NCBI GenBank assembly: GCA_009760855.2
Contig: WPIO01000113.1
Location: forward strand, 124,001-188,000
DNA length: 64,000 nt
Direction of reading: 5' to 3'
From: Cristatella mucedo
Lineage: Eukaryota > Bryozoa > Phylactolaemata > Cristatellidae
Made by a program: the position numbers and the translations under genes. Positions 1-10,700 of this stretch are shown here, in pieces; position 1 is the stretch's first letter; the number at the start of each line of letters is the position of its first letter. The notes under the pieces were generated by a model. It saw only the letters and a list, made by a program, of their open reading frames with translations. It ran no database searches and had not been told where the DNA came from.

Positions 1-126
1 AGTCCCGAGGTCGTGGGTTCAATTCCAGAGGTGGGCGATACTTTATCGCCACTGCAAGCGGTGGTGATAGCCATAAAGGCTCTTGTGTCGCTTTACAAAA
101 AGAGGCTGTTTAATCAGCTAGGATGG
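1..126 (+). repeat. SINE-1 copy, 5' truncated by the window edge
   Basis: tRNA-derived SINE. The B-box-like stretch GTGGGTTCAATTCC lies near positions 14-27. It is followed by the family body (GCGGTGGTGATAGCC, GCTCTTGTGTCGCTTTAC) and the tail AGAGGCTGTTTAATCAGCT. The same unit recurs at 3640, 29053, 41137, 46556, 48658 and 49087. Confidence 0.8.
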
Positions 127-299
127 GGATGCTGCTTGTAGGAAATGAGCAGGCTAAGAAAATGGCAGCTTAAGAAAGGCCCCCGTCAAGGAAATTGTAT
201 CAAGAGCTACAGGAATGCAACGTTGTAATACTTGCACATACTATTTTTTGAACTCTTTTACTAACCCGCGAAGCTGCCTAGCAAGAAACGTTGCCCGAC

Positions 300-597
300 A
301 ACTGTTCACACCCAATACGCTAACCTTATGCGTGCTGACACTGTGCATGCTGCCACTAAACCACATTTGCATGCTGACCCTGTGCATGTCACCCCTAACC
401 ATGTTATTCATTTTGTTTGTTTTTCAAGCATGATTTTACTTACCATTTAATTACATTTCCCTTTGCGGCAAATGTAAAGCGCCTAGAAAGAGATTGAGTT
501 CTCTGAGGGCGCTTTATCAAGTACATTATTATTATTATTATAACCCAGGCTTTTGCGAAGTACATTATTATTATTATTATAACCCAGGCTTTTGCGA
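300..597 (+). repeat. CR1-A 3' end with duplicated (ATT)n tail junction
   Basis: 3' untranslated end of the CR1-A LINE. It contains the GTGCATGCTGCCACTAA / GCATGCTGACCCTGTGCATG motifs and AAAGCGCCTAGAAAGAGATT, then an ATT microsatellite tail. The tail plus downstream flank (about 38 bp, 520-597) is present twice in tandem. Confidence 0.8.
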
Positions 598-651
598 GCA
601 CGATGTGTAACAAATATCGCGAATCCTGCGGAGTGAATATTTTTCGGCCAG

Positions 652-717
652 CAGTCAGTAAAAGGCCGAAATGTTTATATATATATATATATAAACATTT
701 CGGCTTTTAACTGACTG
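652..717. repeat. near-perfect 66-bp hairpin with (TA)n centre
   Basis: The arms CAGTCAGTAAAAGGCCGAAA and TTTCGGCTTTTAACTGACTG are inverted complements with few mismatches, around an ATGTTTA(TA)nTAAACAT core. It resembles a small MITE-like or foldback element. It is followed to about 960 by AT-rich, TATA-microsatellite DNA with no gene. Confidence 0.7.
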
Positions 718-1039
718 AATATATATATATATATATATAGAGCTAAACATATTTGTATATATAAATATATTTGTATATATATACATATATATATATACAT
801 ATATATATATATACAAATACATAAACAAAAATATATTTGTATATATATACAAATATTTCTTATTACATAATATATAACTCATAATAATACTATATGTAAA
901 TAAAATCTTTCGTACTATATAGCTCAAATATTTCGGTATATATATATAAATATATGTACAAGATTCCTAAAAACCAAGGGATTCTGTTGTTTTCCGTATT
1001 GCTGGTGCTTAGGCTTACGAGGAAGAAAAGGCCACTTCC

Positions 1040-1975
1040 CAACAAAGCCGACGAATTCTTGTGAAGCTACCAATCAGCTACCAATCAGCGGAGAGCTCGT
1101 CGGAGAGAGTAGTGAGCTGCAGTGGGTGGGGCAAAAAGTCGACAGACGAAGCGGCAGCAAACGAGCGCAGCGAAAAATTAACTAACTGCAGCTGGACACA
1201 AATTTCGTTCAATTCAGCTTTCGCGGACGGCTCGCATGCCTGCATAGCCCAGGGCGAGCGCAAAACCACGGGCTGCCGCGAGCGGTAACCGCCATGCCGA
1301 GATAGAACAGCCGCTTGTGGGTAGATAACGGCGGTAGTCGAAAAGGCGCACATTGAGCGGGCAACCGCCAGCTCTGGCAGCACGTCTGCGGCTGCGCGCC
1401 GCTCGCTGTACGGTATCCGTTCCGGCCGCTGCCTTCGGTGAGCTCATGTCGGCTGATTTAGCAGCCTCATTTGTGTAGCGGTAGAAGAGTCTTGACGGCT
1501 ATCGTCACCGCTTGTACTTGGGCAATAAAGGATTGTGCACTGAAGAATTCGAACCCGACCACGGTCGTGAAGAGTGAGCACGTATCGCGTCCGAATCATC
1601 CTCCGGAGAGCGCCACTTGGACAAAGACTAAAAAGGATTCTTGTCTAGCGCGAACTAGCGTGTGCAAGTTCATGGTGAGCGAGGGGCTTAGTCATTTAGT
1701 GAGGGTGCAATGATATTCTTAGAGTTGCTGAGGTGGCAGCCTTCCTGGATGTGTCTAGCGTCGCGCGGCTCGTGCTCAGCGTGAGACTTTGGGCTCTTTT
1801 GAATTGGGATGTGCATTTCTTTGCAGGCGGACGGACGCGGAAGCTTCCGGTCGGAGGGGTGAGGACGTCCCCCACACCCGTGACTTTGTAAACGTTAAAT
1901 GCGAGCATTACGAAAATGCGCTAGCGAGTACCCGCGAACAATTTAAGAAAAATCAACTTGGACATGCGAGGTGAA
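1040..1975. other. GC-rich unassigned stretch, promoter-like in part
   Basis: Two tandem CCAAT pentamers in ACCAATCAG context lie at about 1070 and 1080, followed by about 400 bp of GC-rich, CpG-containing DNA. A good acceptor-like TTTCTTTGCAG ends near 1826. Short frames run through it but none resembles a known protein. It could be a promoter or 5' UTR exons of an unseen gene, or of the carrier gene downstream. Confidence 0.2.
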
Positions 1976-2029
1976 ACTTGTTCGAATATTCCTGACTATT
2001 TATTTAAGAACATTTCGTAATTCGACGCC

Positions 2030-2250
2030 TGTACTTATGCGTGCTGACACTGTGCATGCTGCCACTCACTACAATTGCATGCTGACCCTGCGCATGTCAC
2101 CCCTAACCCATGTTATTCATGTTGTTTATCAAGCATGATATTACTCACCATTCAGTCGCGTTTCCTTTTGCAGTAAATGTAAAGCGCCTAGAAAGAGATT
2201 GAGTTCTCTGAGGGCGCTTTACAACTTCATTATTATTATTATTATTATGC
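2030..2250 (+). repeat. CR1-A 3' end
   Basis: Same 3' UTR motifs as the copy at 300 (GTGCATGCTGCCACT, AAAGCGCCTAGAAAGAGATT), ending in (ATT)n. It is severely 5' truncated. Confidence 0.75.
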
Positions 2251-2259
2251 ACGATTTAC

Positions 2260-3635
2260 TGCTCGATTCAGTGTTGAATTTCGACAGTAAGAATGCACGT
2301 TCAAACGAAACAGGAAAAATTATATATATATATATATATTTAAACAGGAAAACTAGTAAATTATCTCATCTCCACTGACATTGTTATGACGCTTCCCAGT
2401 TTGTGCTCGGCTCAGCTTAGTTGGCGTATTAGATAGCTGCCAAAGTGAGCATGACTAACCGGAAGCCGTGTTTCGCTTTGCTAAGCGATGGGCAGGCAAG
2501 CGATGGGCAGGCATAAATTAAATCTGCCCGTCTTTCTTCACGAGGGCTGACGTAAGTTTAAGATGCTCAGCACATCCGTACGTTTCGTACACGCAAATTG
2601 ATACAGATTCGCTAGGTGGGGGCCTATGAAAAAATTTCGCAGCAAAATTTCGTGTACGCTCGTCTATTCAAGCAATTATGAAGTGGGACGGGCTCATCAG
2701 CTAGATCAGCAGATACCCAGACCCGCATTCCAAACCAAAGTCGGAGTTTTCCATAATGTTTCACGGGTGCAGGCTGCGGTTTGGTTCACGAACAGCACAG
2801 CACAGAACGCCAGCCGATGACCTACCTATACCGACGGTTTATTCTACGACGCACGGAGCAGGTCGAAAGCACGACTCCTTTCGCCCCTCTCCCGCTGAAG
2901 TGCCTCTGCTCGACCACGGCTGTGCACCGGCCGACCCGGATGATGAACCCTGGATCTGTTCGCCGGCGGGACAGCAGAGGAACAGTGCCGGCCTATATAG
3001 CATCAAACTACACGCGCCAATTTCCAACGAAAACCTGCGGTTTCCGGCCGCCAGAGTAGCTGTCGCAGCAACCACGAATCGGGAGCAAAAAGGAGCAGAG
3101 CGTGCGCGTAATACGTAAGCGCACTACGTAATGCGAGCTATCGCTGATGAGAGCGAGAAAAAATAAGCAATACGAGAAGCTACAATTAGCGCCACAATAC
3201 CGAAACTCGGCAGAAAGGTCGAGTAGGACGAACTCTGCAACAGGCTGAAAAGGCCGAAGAAGAGGAGCCTCGAGCTGTCGAAGCTCAGCTTCGCAAACGA
3301 CAAGGTCAAAGGCAGAAAGAGGCTCAAGGTGAGATTCCACCAGTCGAGACCCAAGCTGCGGTACGGAGTACTTGCCCGACAGTAGGCTGGGCTCTTCAGC
3401 AAGGCTGGGCTGACGAGTACGTCGGACTCCGATTGTGATGGAAATCTGAAATTCCGCGAAATCTTTCACGGTCATGGACTAGCAGTAATAAGAATCACTC
3501 CAGGGCCTCAACGTGAGCGGGACGTCGTCATCGACGTTTGTTTGTGGGACTCTCATTCAAAATAATATAGGTTTACAAGTTGGTCTGTGAGAATTATACT
3601 GTGTGTGCTATGCGTGCATACGCTATGCGCATTAC
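2260..3635. other. no gene recognised
   Basis: Open frames exist on both strands, the longest being 155 codons on the minus strand over 3008-3475. None resembles a family I know. Part of 3270-3330 weakly resembles 45400-45470, which suggests an old dispersed repeat. Confidence 0.4.
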
Positions 3636-3639
3636 TACT

Positions 3640-3815
3640 AAAAAAAAATCCTAGCTGATTAAACAACCTCTTTTTGTATAGCGACAGAAGAGCCTTTACG
3701 GCTATCACCACCGCTTGCATTGGCGATAAAGAATCGCCCACCGCAGGGATCGAACCCACGACCTCGGGACCGAGGTCGTGAAAGCAACCGCCTTACCTAG
3801 TGTGCCATCACGGCC
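3640..3815 (-). repeat. SINE-1, near full length
   Basis: Read on the minus strand it runs GGCCGTGATGGCACACTAGG (A-box region), the ACCTCGGTCCCGAGGT hairpin, a B-box-like GGGTTCGATCCC, the body, the tail AATCAGCTAGG and a T-run. Confidence 0.85.
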
Positions 3816-3819
3816 CAAG

Positions 3820-6090
3820 CTTATCAACACGCGTCCCTTGTGACATATGTAAAGTGATTAAGAAATTAAGAAAATATTAAGATTAAGAAAAAGAGAGTAA
3901 GTTCTCTGAGGACGATATAGAAATATCTTATTATTACAGTTGTTATCCAGGAAAAATTACGGATACACGGTGTTCAATTCAAAAATTATTTAAAAGTACA
4001 GCTTCGCAAAGGACTAAATGTAATAACTCATCGACCGGAAGATCATCGCAAACGACGAGTTAGTATCCCGATGTCAGCTTTGCATGAGTAGCTTTCTTGC
4101 TCAGTTCCTTTCTTACCTCCTGCGCTAAGACCCTGAGCAACCCTTCGGCCAATAGAGAATCGCCAAAGCAGACTACCTCCGTTAGGCCGCCATTAGTTTT
4201 TATCGGACGCACTAAGACATACTTTTCGCAGTGCTTAAGCTCGGCGAATAATAGGGAGCTGATCAAAAGCTTGCTCAGCACTATTCAATGCAAAATTCAT
4301 CGTTGTATTTAACAAAAAGAGAGCACACGTTATGGCCACGTACGAAAATTAATCAATTATCTCCTCTGATACTGTAGTCATGGCACTCATTCGACCTGTA
4401 GTCGTTGTACAGAAAATATCACACGTGGCGCGGTACAAACGTGACTTCAGATACTAGTAGTGGACACCGACTCTCAGACCCAATCGCTCATCTTCAAAAC
4501 TATTTAGTTTGATGATAGCTGGCTGCTCTACAACAACACAATTGCTTCCGGATCTGGCAGTCAAGCGCTATCGCAGTCAGGCTCCGGTTGAACAGCTTCT
4601 TGGAACTTTATTCGTTGGGTTCTGGTTTAGGCCTTCTGGTTTCAGCTCACCTAACTCGTACTACTGTCGGACAAGCCCCGGTTTTCGGAAGCCGACTAAC
4701 CAACTAACACGTTTGTTAGCGCTTGCGTCGTCGTCTTGCGCCCTTTCGTGTACTTTGTATAGGACCTTCCCCTGTAGACTTGTTTAGTTCCCCTGTTTTT
4801 GTTGGCGCATGCGAAATTATAAAGAGGTCTAACCTGACGGCCGCTCGTCTTACCCTAGCTCAGCGGCATGGCGAACGGCAGAGTGGCCGGAGTATGGCGG
4901 GAAACAGCCTCTGACCCTTGGAACCCAGCCAGATTGCTAACCGATTAATTAAAGGTGCATTCTTTCCAGGCTCATTTTCAGCCTAGGAAAAGTACCCTAG
5001 ATCAAGATTTAGTTCTTCCAAGACACTAAAGAAATATGTCAGCATTATTTCAAAAAGAAATTGATTTTAAATTGATCTCTAGAGCTCATGCTTCAAATTA
5101 TCGCATAGTGACGTTGATACCTTACTCTGAGATCTTTCACACCGAACCCAGGCCACTGCTGCCTAAATGCGAAATGCCTGGGCACTCGAAAGGCTCTTCA
5201 GAATGAACAAAGGTACCAAACGCTTCCAAGAGATCAAGCCGATATATACTAATTACGTCAAAATAATTGAGAAGGTCTTTATGCCTTCATAGAAGTGCTG
5301 AAATTGGAGAGATGAGCTTGATATCCTAGAAGAGTAGTGTTGTAGTGCTCTCGTGTGCCGTGAGGCAAAGAAGAAGACGAGGCTCCCACACAGGTATTAA
5401 ACCTCGGTGGCTGTATTAGTGCAGGCGAATGAGTGGCGTGCATACAGTAAGCTAGCTAGCTGTTTGGTGGTCGCTAGCAACCGGTCGGCTGCTCCAATAG
5501 ACGCAGGATGGGAAGGGGATTTTGATCCACCCAAGCCGACAGACTGGCAGAAAGTTCGGAGCGCGAGAGTATGCGGTTATATTTATATCGCTGTGCAATC
5601 GGCCGAGCTGCACAGAGCGAGGCAACTGACCCTTTAGGTCGGCGATCCTCGATGGGAATGTCAGCTGGCTAGGGCGATTAGAGAAAAGGTGCCGATGCTA
5701 GAACGTATATGCCACGTATGCGTCATGTTTTCAACGGTCACTTCGGTAGTCAGATGTGGCTTAAAAATAACAAAGAAATGTTCTAATCATGGAAGCAATT
5801 TTCATTCCTGAAAGGACTCCTTTATCAGCATTCAAGCTATACTTTCGTTTTGGACTAGGTCTGTACGATCGATTCATCTGAAACTTAGTTGAAGGACAGA
5901 TTTACAGGTATGTGCATGCATAAACTGAGAGAGTTAGTACAATGATAAATGTGCATGTACATATTGTACAGCTCTAATTATCTTCTCGCTCATGTCTTAT
6001 CATTTCAAACTCGAGCTGCACACATCTTTGAGCAAACCAAGAATGTATGCTACCAACCAAACCCAAGAGTGTTGGCCAGCTAATTTAACA
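3820..6090. other. no gene recognised; faint CR1-A tail near 3835-3945
   Basis: A degenerate CR1-A 3' end (GTAAAGTGATTAAG...GAGAGTAAGTTCTCTGAGG) lies at 3855-3910. The rest is unique-looking sequence without a protein match. Short GC-rich frames near 4840-4920 and 5405-5640 are not convincing exons. Confidence 0.35.
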
Positions 6091-6094
6091 GTCT

Positions 6095-6225
6095 CATTTA
6101 ATCGCAGCGGAAGAGCCTTGATGGCTATGTCCTCATTTATAGTGGGCAACGCAAGATTCGGGATTTCCTGCCGCAGGACTCGAACCCATGATCTAGGTCT
6201 CGATGTGCGAGCGCCTTAAACCGTA
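6095..6225 (-). repeat. SINE-1b, diverged
   Basis: Minus-strand copy with a B-box-like GGACTCGAACCCATGA complement, preceded by the eroded body (AAGAGCCTTGATGGCTATG on the plus strand). Confidence 0.55.
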
Positions 6226-6449
6226 TTTACAAGGTAAGTCTTGTTTCTGTCCTGCTTCAGTCTTGCTTCAGTCTTTGGAGCATAACCAAGACTGGGCAAA
6301 ATCTAAGACTTATAGTTCAACTTCTTGGCTATGATTGGGTCAAGGCTAAACAGATGACCCATCGTAGGCGTCGTAAAGGGCATGCCTTCTTCATTGCTTT
6401 GAATAACGGGCGACTCAATTGAAGAAATCTTCGATACTAACTGATGAAA

Positions 6450-6585
6450 CAGCCTCATTTTTATAGCGACAGAAGGGCCTTAGCAGCTATCACCACTGCT
6501 TGTAGTTTGGCAATAGAGGATCTTCCACAACAAAATTAGAACCCACGACCTCGGTTGTGAAGACTGAGCACCTTATCTCCTGCGT
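6450..6585 (-). repeat. SINE-1b, diverged
   Basis: The plus strand shows AGCGACAGAAGGGCCTTAGC, AGCTATCACCACTGCTTG and AATTAGAACCCACGACCTCG, the complement of the SINE-1 body and B box. Confidence 0.6.
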
Positions 6586-7656
6586 CCAACGATAATTAGT
6601 CCTCTTGTATAGGGCACTACGAGCGCTCCACTTATGATCCAGATCATGAGGTCGCATGTGAGAACGGTAATTGCGGAAGATTTAAATTTACCTGGAGATC
6701 CATCTTGAAGGGCAATTTCTTTCCCACCCAACAAAGGCAATTTTCCCGTGATCACTCACGTGGTGGAGCAAGTAGGAAGCGAGACTTGAAGGAAACTGAC
6801 CGTCTTAACTTCTTGAGAAGAGCAAAGCAGGACACAAGCAGGACAGCAGCAAGGCTGACCGTGTGAAGGTGGGTTCAAGTAAAACTGAATGAGTAAACTT
6901 CCTAAAAGAATGAAGGCCAAAGCGGGACACGGACGCAGCACAGAAGCCAGACTGATCGTGCAATCGCAGCTTTACCAGTGGGCCAAGACCCTGTTACTGG
7001 GGACATAGTTTTGTTTACACAATAAAATGCTCAAGTCAGGTTAAAATATTCCATGCAAAACTAAGAAGTGATGGCGTGTGAAAATTTTTATTTTTTTCAC
7101 CTAAGAAATTTTAGGAGAGCCGGTAGCGAGATCGAACCAGTACTGGGCGGAAGCAAGTTGTACCGGACGATGAAGGTCAAGCTTCCGTAGCAACGACTAT
7201 GCAGCGTCCCGCAGCACCGTATATAATGCGTGCATATTATTATTATATTAATTATATTTTATTATTTTTTAATTTTAAGTAAAAATTAAGCATTTGGAAT
7301 CGCAAATTTAATGTGGTAAAACCGTGTCTATTTGTTTCCGTTTCAGCGTATGTCAAGCTAAAAAGATGGCTAAATGCAGACATAAATTAAATAATGAGCT
7401 GAATTGACATACAATTTGATGCTGTTTTGTATCAGACTCTCTCATTCAAATCTTTTCGGGCGATTTGACAATCCTATGCGCACCCGTACCCGTAGGTGGC
7501 ATAGATGCACTTGATAGCCCTCCAAGGACATCATCGAAAAGCTAATAGTGGGCTCGCTAGCGTAATCAGCACGAGAGCACTGTCCACCCGTTTAACCCTA
7601 CGGCTAACGCTCTCGTATTCCTTCGGCGTTGCGCATCTGGCTGAACGGCCCACAGT

Positions 7657-7718
7657 ATGCCAGCAGGAGAGCCAACTATCCCCAAGGGAGTAAAATTTCT
7701 ATTTGGAGGAACGTCAGG
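7657..7718 (+). CDS. SLC25A11: SLC25A11 coding exon 1
   Basis: Twenty codons plus GG, ending KFLFGGTSG. The vertebrate carrier has KFLFGGLAG at this point. Donor is GTAATT. The exon is short and was recognised only by its C-terminal motif and by phase: GG|G joins to exon 2. Confidence 0.88.
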
Positions 7719-10700
7719 GTAATTCGGCCAGCCGCGCTGACTGAAGGCGTTGTAGGCATGTGTATTTACGTGTAACCAGCGCTTCTTGCTCCCGCGATTG
7801 CCGTGTCGACAGTCGTGTCTGCGCAATCGCTTTGTTATTTTGAAGTCTTTGCGTTTATTGTTTGTGATCCAGGGAGTGATTAACAATAGATGCGCACTTG
7901 TTCAAAACTCGGCCTGTGCTCGAGCTCATTTATTGCCGGATGCATTTGTGTTGTATGCATTTGGCTCTGAAGCACTGAGCTGTGTCTCTTAGAAGCTTCA
8001 TGCTTGGAAGCTTAGGGGCTGAGGATGCCTTTAGAGGCTGCAGCCTGCCACCAATCTTGCCAGGCCATGTCATCAGCTCTCCAGGCGATATGAGTTGCTT
8101 TCTTTATTGATTATGTCTCATCTTCTTATCACGTATGGCAACCAGTGAGAAGGATCACAGTTAAAATGCATTAGTGAGCAGATAAATATTGATCTCGATG
8201 CTTTCATGACAGCATTAAGCTCTTATGTTGGCTCATTTGGCCATTATCTAACAGGCATCTTGGGGGAAGGCTTAAGTCGGTGCTGCAACTTGGCTGAATT
8301 TTGGTTGTCAGTGAGTTAGCATATGGATTATTGAGCGTTAAGCCAAATTAATGACATATTTATGTATAAGATATATAATCCAATTCATTTGTTTATTGCC
8401 ATCAGAAAACTTAATCTCAATCCAGGCACTTTACACGTGCCTCATTTCGTGAGCCCACGAACGACGACCTTGGTCATTGAAGCCTCGGCTACAGATTGCT
8501 AGAGATACTTACGAAAAGCGAAGTGCGATCGCTCAAGCGACTGCAGTTATCTGGTGTGCTTGTGACTTCAATAGTAAGAGTCAAATGCATTGGTGGATGC
8601 ATTTGACATGCATTCAGGATTGGCCTGCAATATCAGGCATTCAAGTGATTTAGCTGCGATCACACCCAATAGCCTGTGATGATAACTGCTCTAAATGGTA
8701 TCTTTCAGATAATAGGTTGTTATATGTCCGAAAGCTAGCATAGCATCTTATCTACTTATGCCTTTGTTAGTTGTGGGCAGAACACGAACTAAATGTGCAT
8801 ATTGGTTCTGATATTGCTATTTTTTTGCATCACAAAAAACTTATTGCGAACTAGTAGGTTAGTAGCCTTCGAATTTAGTGATCTTTTTTTATTATATTCA
8901 TTTTTCACTTAAGCAGTATTCATATGTGAATCCAAAGGTGAACTACTGGTTGTCACTTCTATTTTAATTAGTGCACCCCCTACAATGCTCGAGGTTCATC
9001 TGTTTCATTTGCATTCCGATTGCGAAGCTTGTTTGATTATTTTTTGTCATGTTAATGTCTTGGTTGCCTGTGAGTATTATTTTGAACTGAACCGACCCGG
9101 TATAGCCCTCTCACTGGCAGTTTATGCATATGTATAATTTTATAATTAATTTGCATAGTACCCTAAGAGAGCTTAATCTCTATGCAGGCGCTTCGCATAT
9201 GCCACGGGGCTCGAGTCCGTGACCATGTTCATCAAATACATTTACCTTAATCCTAGTTCGAGGCAAACACCTTAACCACTGGGTCAAACCAGTGCTTGTG
9301 TCAACATCATAGGATTAGATTTTGTTGTGACTGTTGACAACTTTCTACTTCCTTGGCCGCCTGCTTTTTCAAGGACTTTTTCTGCAGCAGCCTTGTAACA
9401 GGGGGTTTCAGGGTCATGGAATCGTGCATCTATGCCCTGCGAAAGCCGAGCGAGGAGCAGAGGTGAGAGCTGACCCCTTAGTGGATCTCCAAGCAGAACC
9501 CCATGGCAGTGATGAGATCTGCTGTTGATGTCGCTAGCCAGCAAAAATGCAACTAAATGATATGGTTTCACCAGCCCTGATGTAGTTCAGAATAAATATA
9601 GTTTATTTGTATAGCGCCGTAAGAGAACTTAATCACTATTCAGGCGCTTCACATGTGCCTCGGGGCTCGAGCCCACGACCTCAGCCAGACCTTGGAGCAC
9701 CTTAACCGCAACACCAACTGAGCAAATGCTTTCAGGAACAGGTAGGCTTTTACCTTTGTTTAAGTGTCGTTTAGTCAGAAGATGTTGGGATGCCTGCCGG
9801 TAGGGAGTTCCAGACTGTGAGAGGATACGAACTGAAGACACGGTCACCGTAGGATTTTAGGCTAAAGGCTCAGCTGAATGACTTTTGTCAGAAGAGAGGT
9901 GGTATGATTCAAAGTCTGAGAAGGAAGTATTTTCTGTAGGTAAACCGAAGAAAGAGAGTACATAGATGTAAAAAAGGGTTACAGAACCTGTACACCACTT
10001 GATGGCAAGATAGTGCAGATTGGTGATAAATGATGTAACGTTGCAGTTGAGACGTTCACGACAGACACCTAGCAGCAGCGCTCTGCACCATGTATAAGAA
10101 TCCAATTGAAATGGCTGGACGATGAGCAAGTAGTGAGGTTCACAAGTCTAGATGGGATGTCACGAATGCATTGATTACTTGACTATGGTCTTTTTATGTA
10201 AGCAGGCTCGATTTTTGCAACGTTACAAAGCTGCAAGTGGGCAGACTTGACTTTGGAGCTGCTGTGGTCATCTTGTGATAGGTCATTTTCTAGCAGGAAA
10301 CTCAGATTTCGTGCAGATGCCTACTGCAGATATGCTGGACAAGCCCATTTCGAGGGTCTGGTTTCCAATTCTGTGTAGTGCTAGTTTTGCCTGTAGCTAG
10401 TAAGTTGGTTTTGCCAATGTATATTTGGAGAAAGTTTGTGACCGTGTAAGTACAAATGTCAGAGCAGTACATGATGCAATCAATCGAGTCGAGAGAGTTA
10501 GACGTATGAATCAATGTGGAAGCATCTCAACTGCAGGACTTAGCTCCCGCTCTCTGCCTCTCTTTCTCTTTGTCTCTGTCAGTTAGTTGTGTCTTTAGAG
10601 CAAGAACTGCTTGCGATTCGGCCGTCTCGCCACAAGAAGCGTCACATCTGCTAGATGGCATACACTCCTTGAGAGCTTTTTTGGCAAGCGGCTCCTGCTG

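Noticed and set aside
1061-1447. Overlapping short frames in the GC-rich block
   Set aside because: No conserved protein features; base composition alone explains the open frames.
3008-3475. 155-codon minus-strand frame weakly similar to 45357-45581
   Set aside because: Similarity is limited to a short patch; most likely an old dispersed repeat, not a gene.
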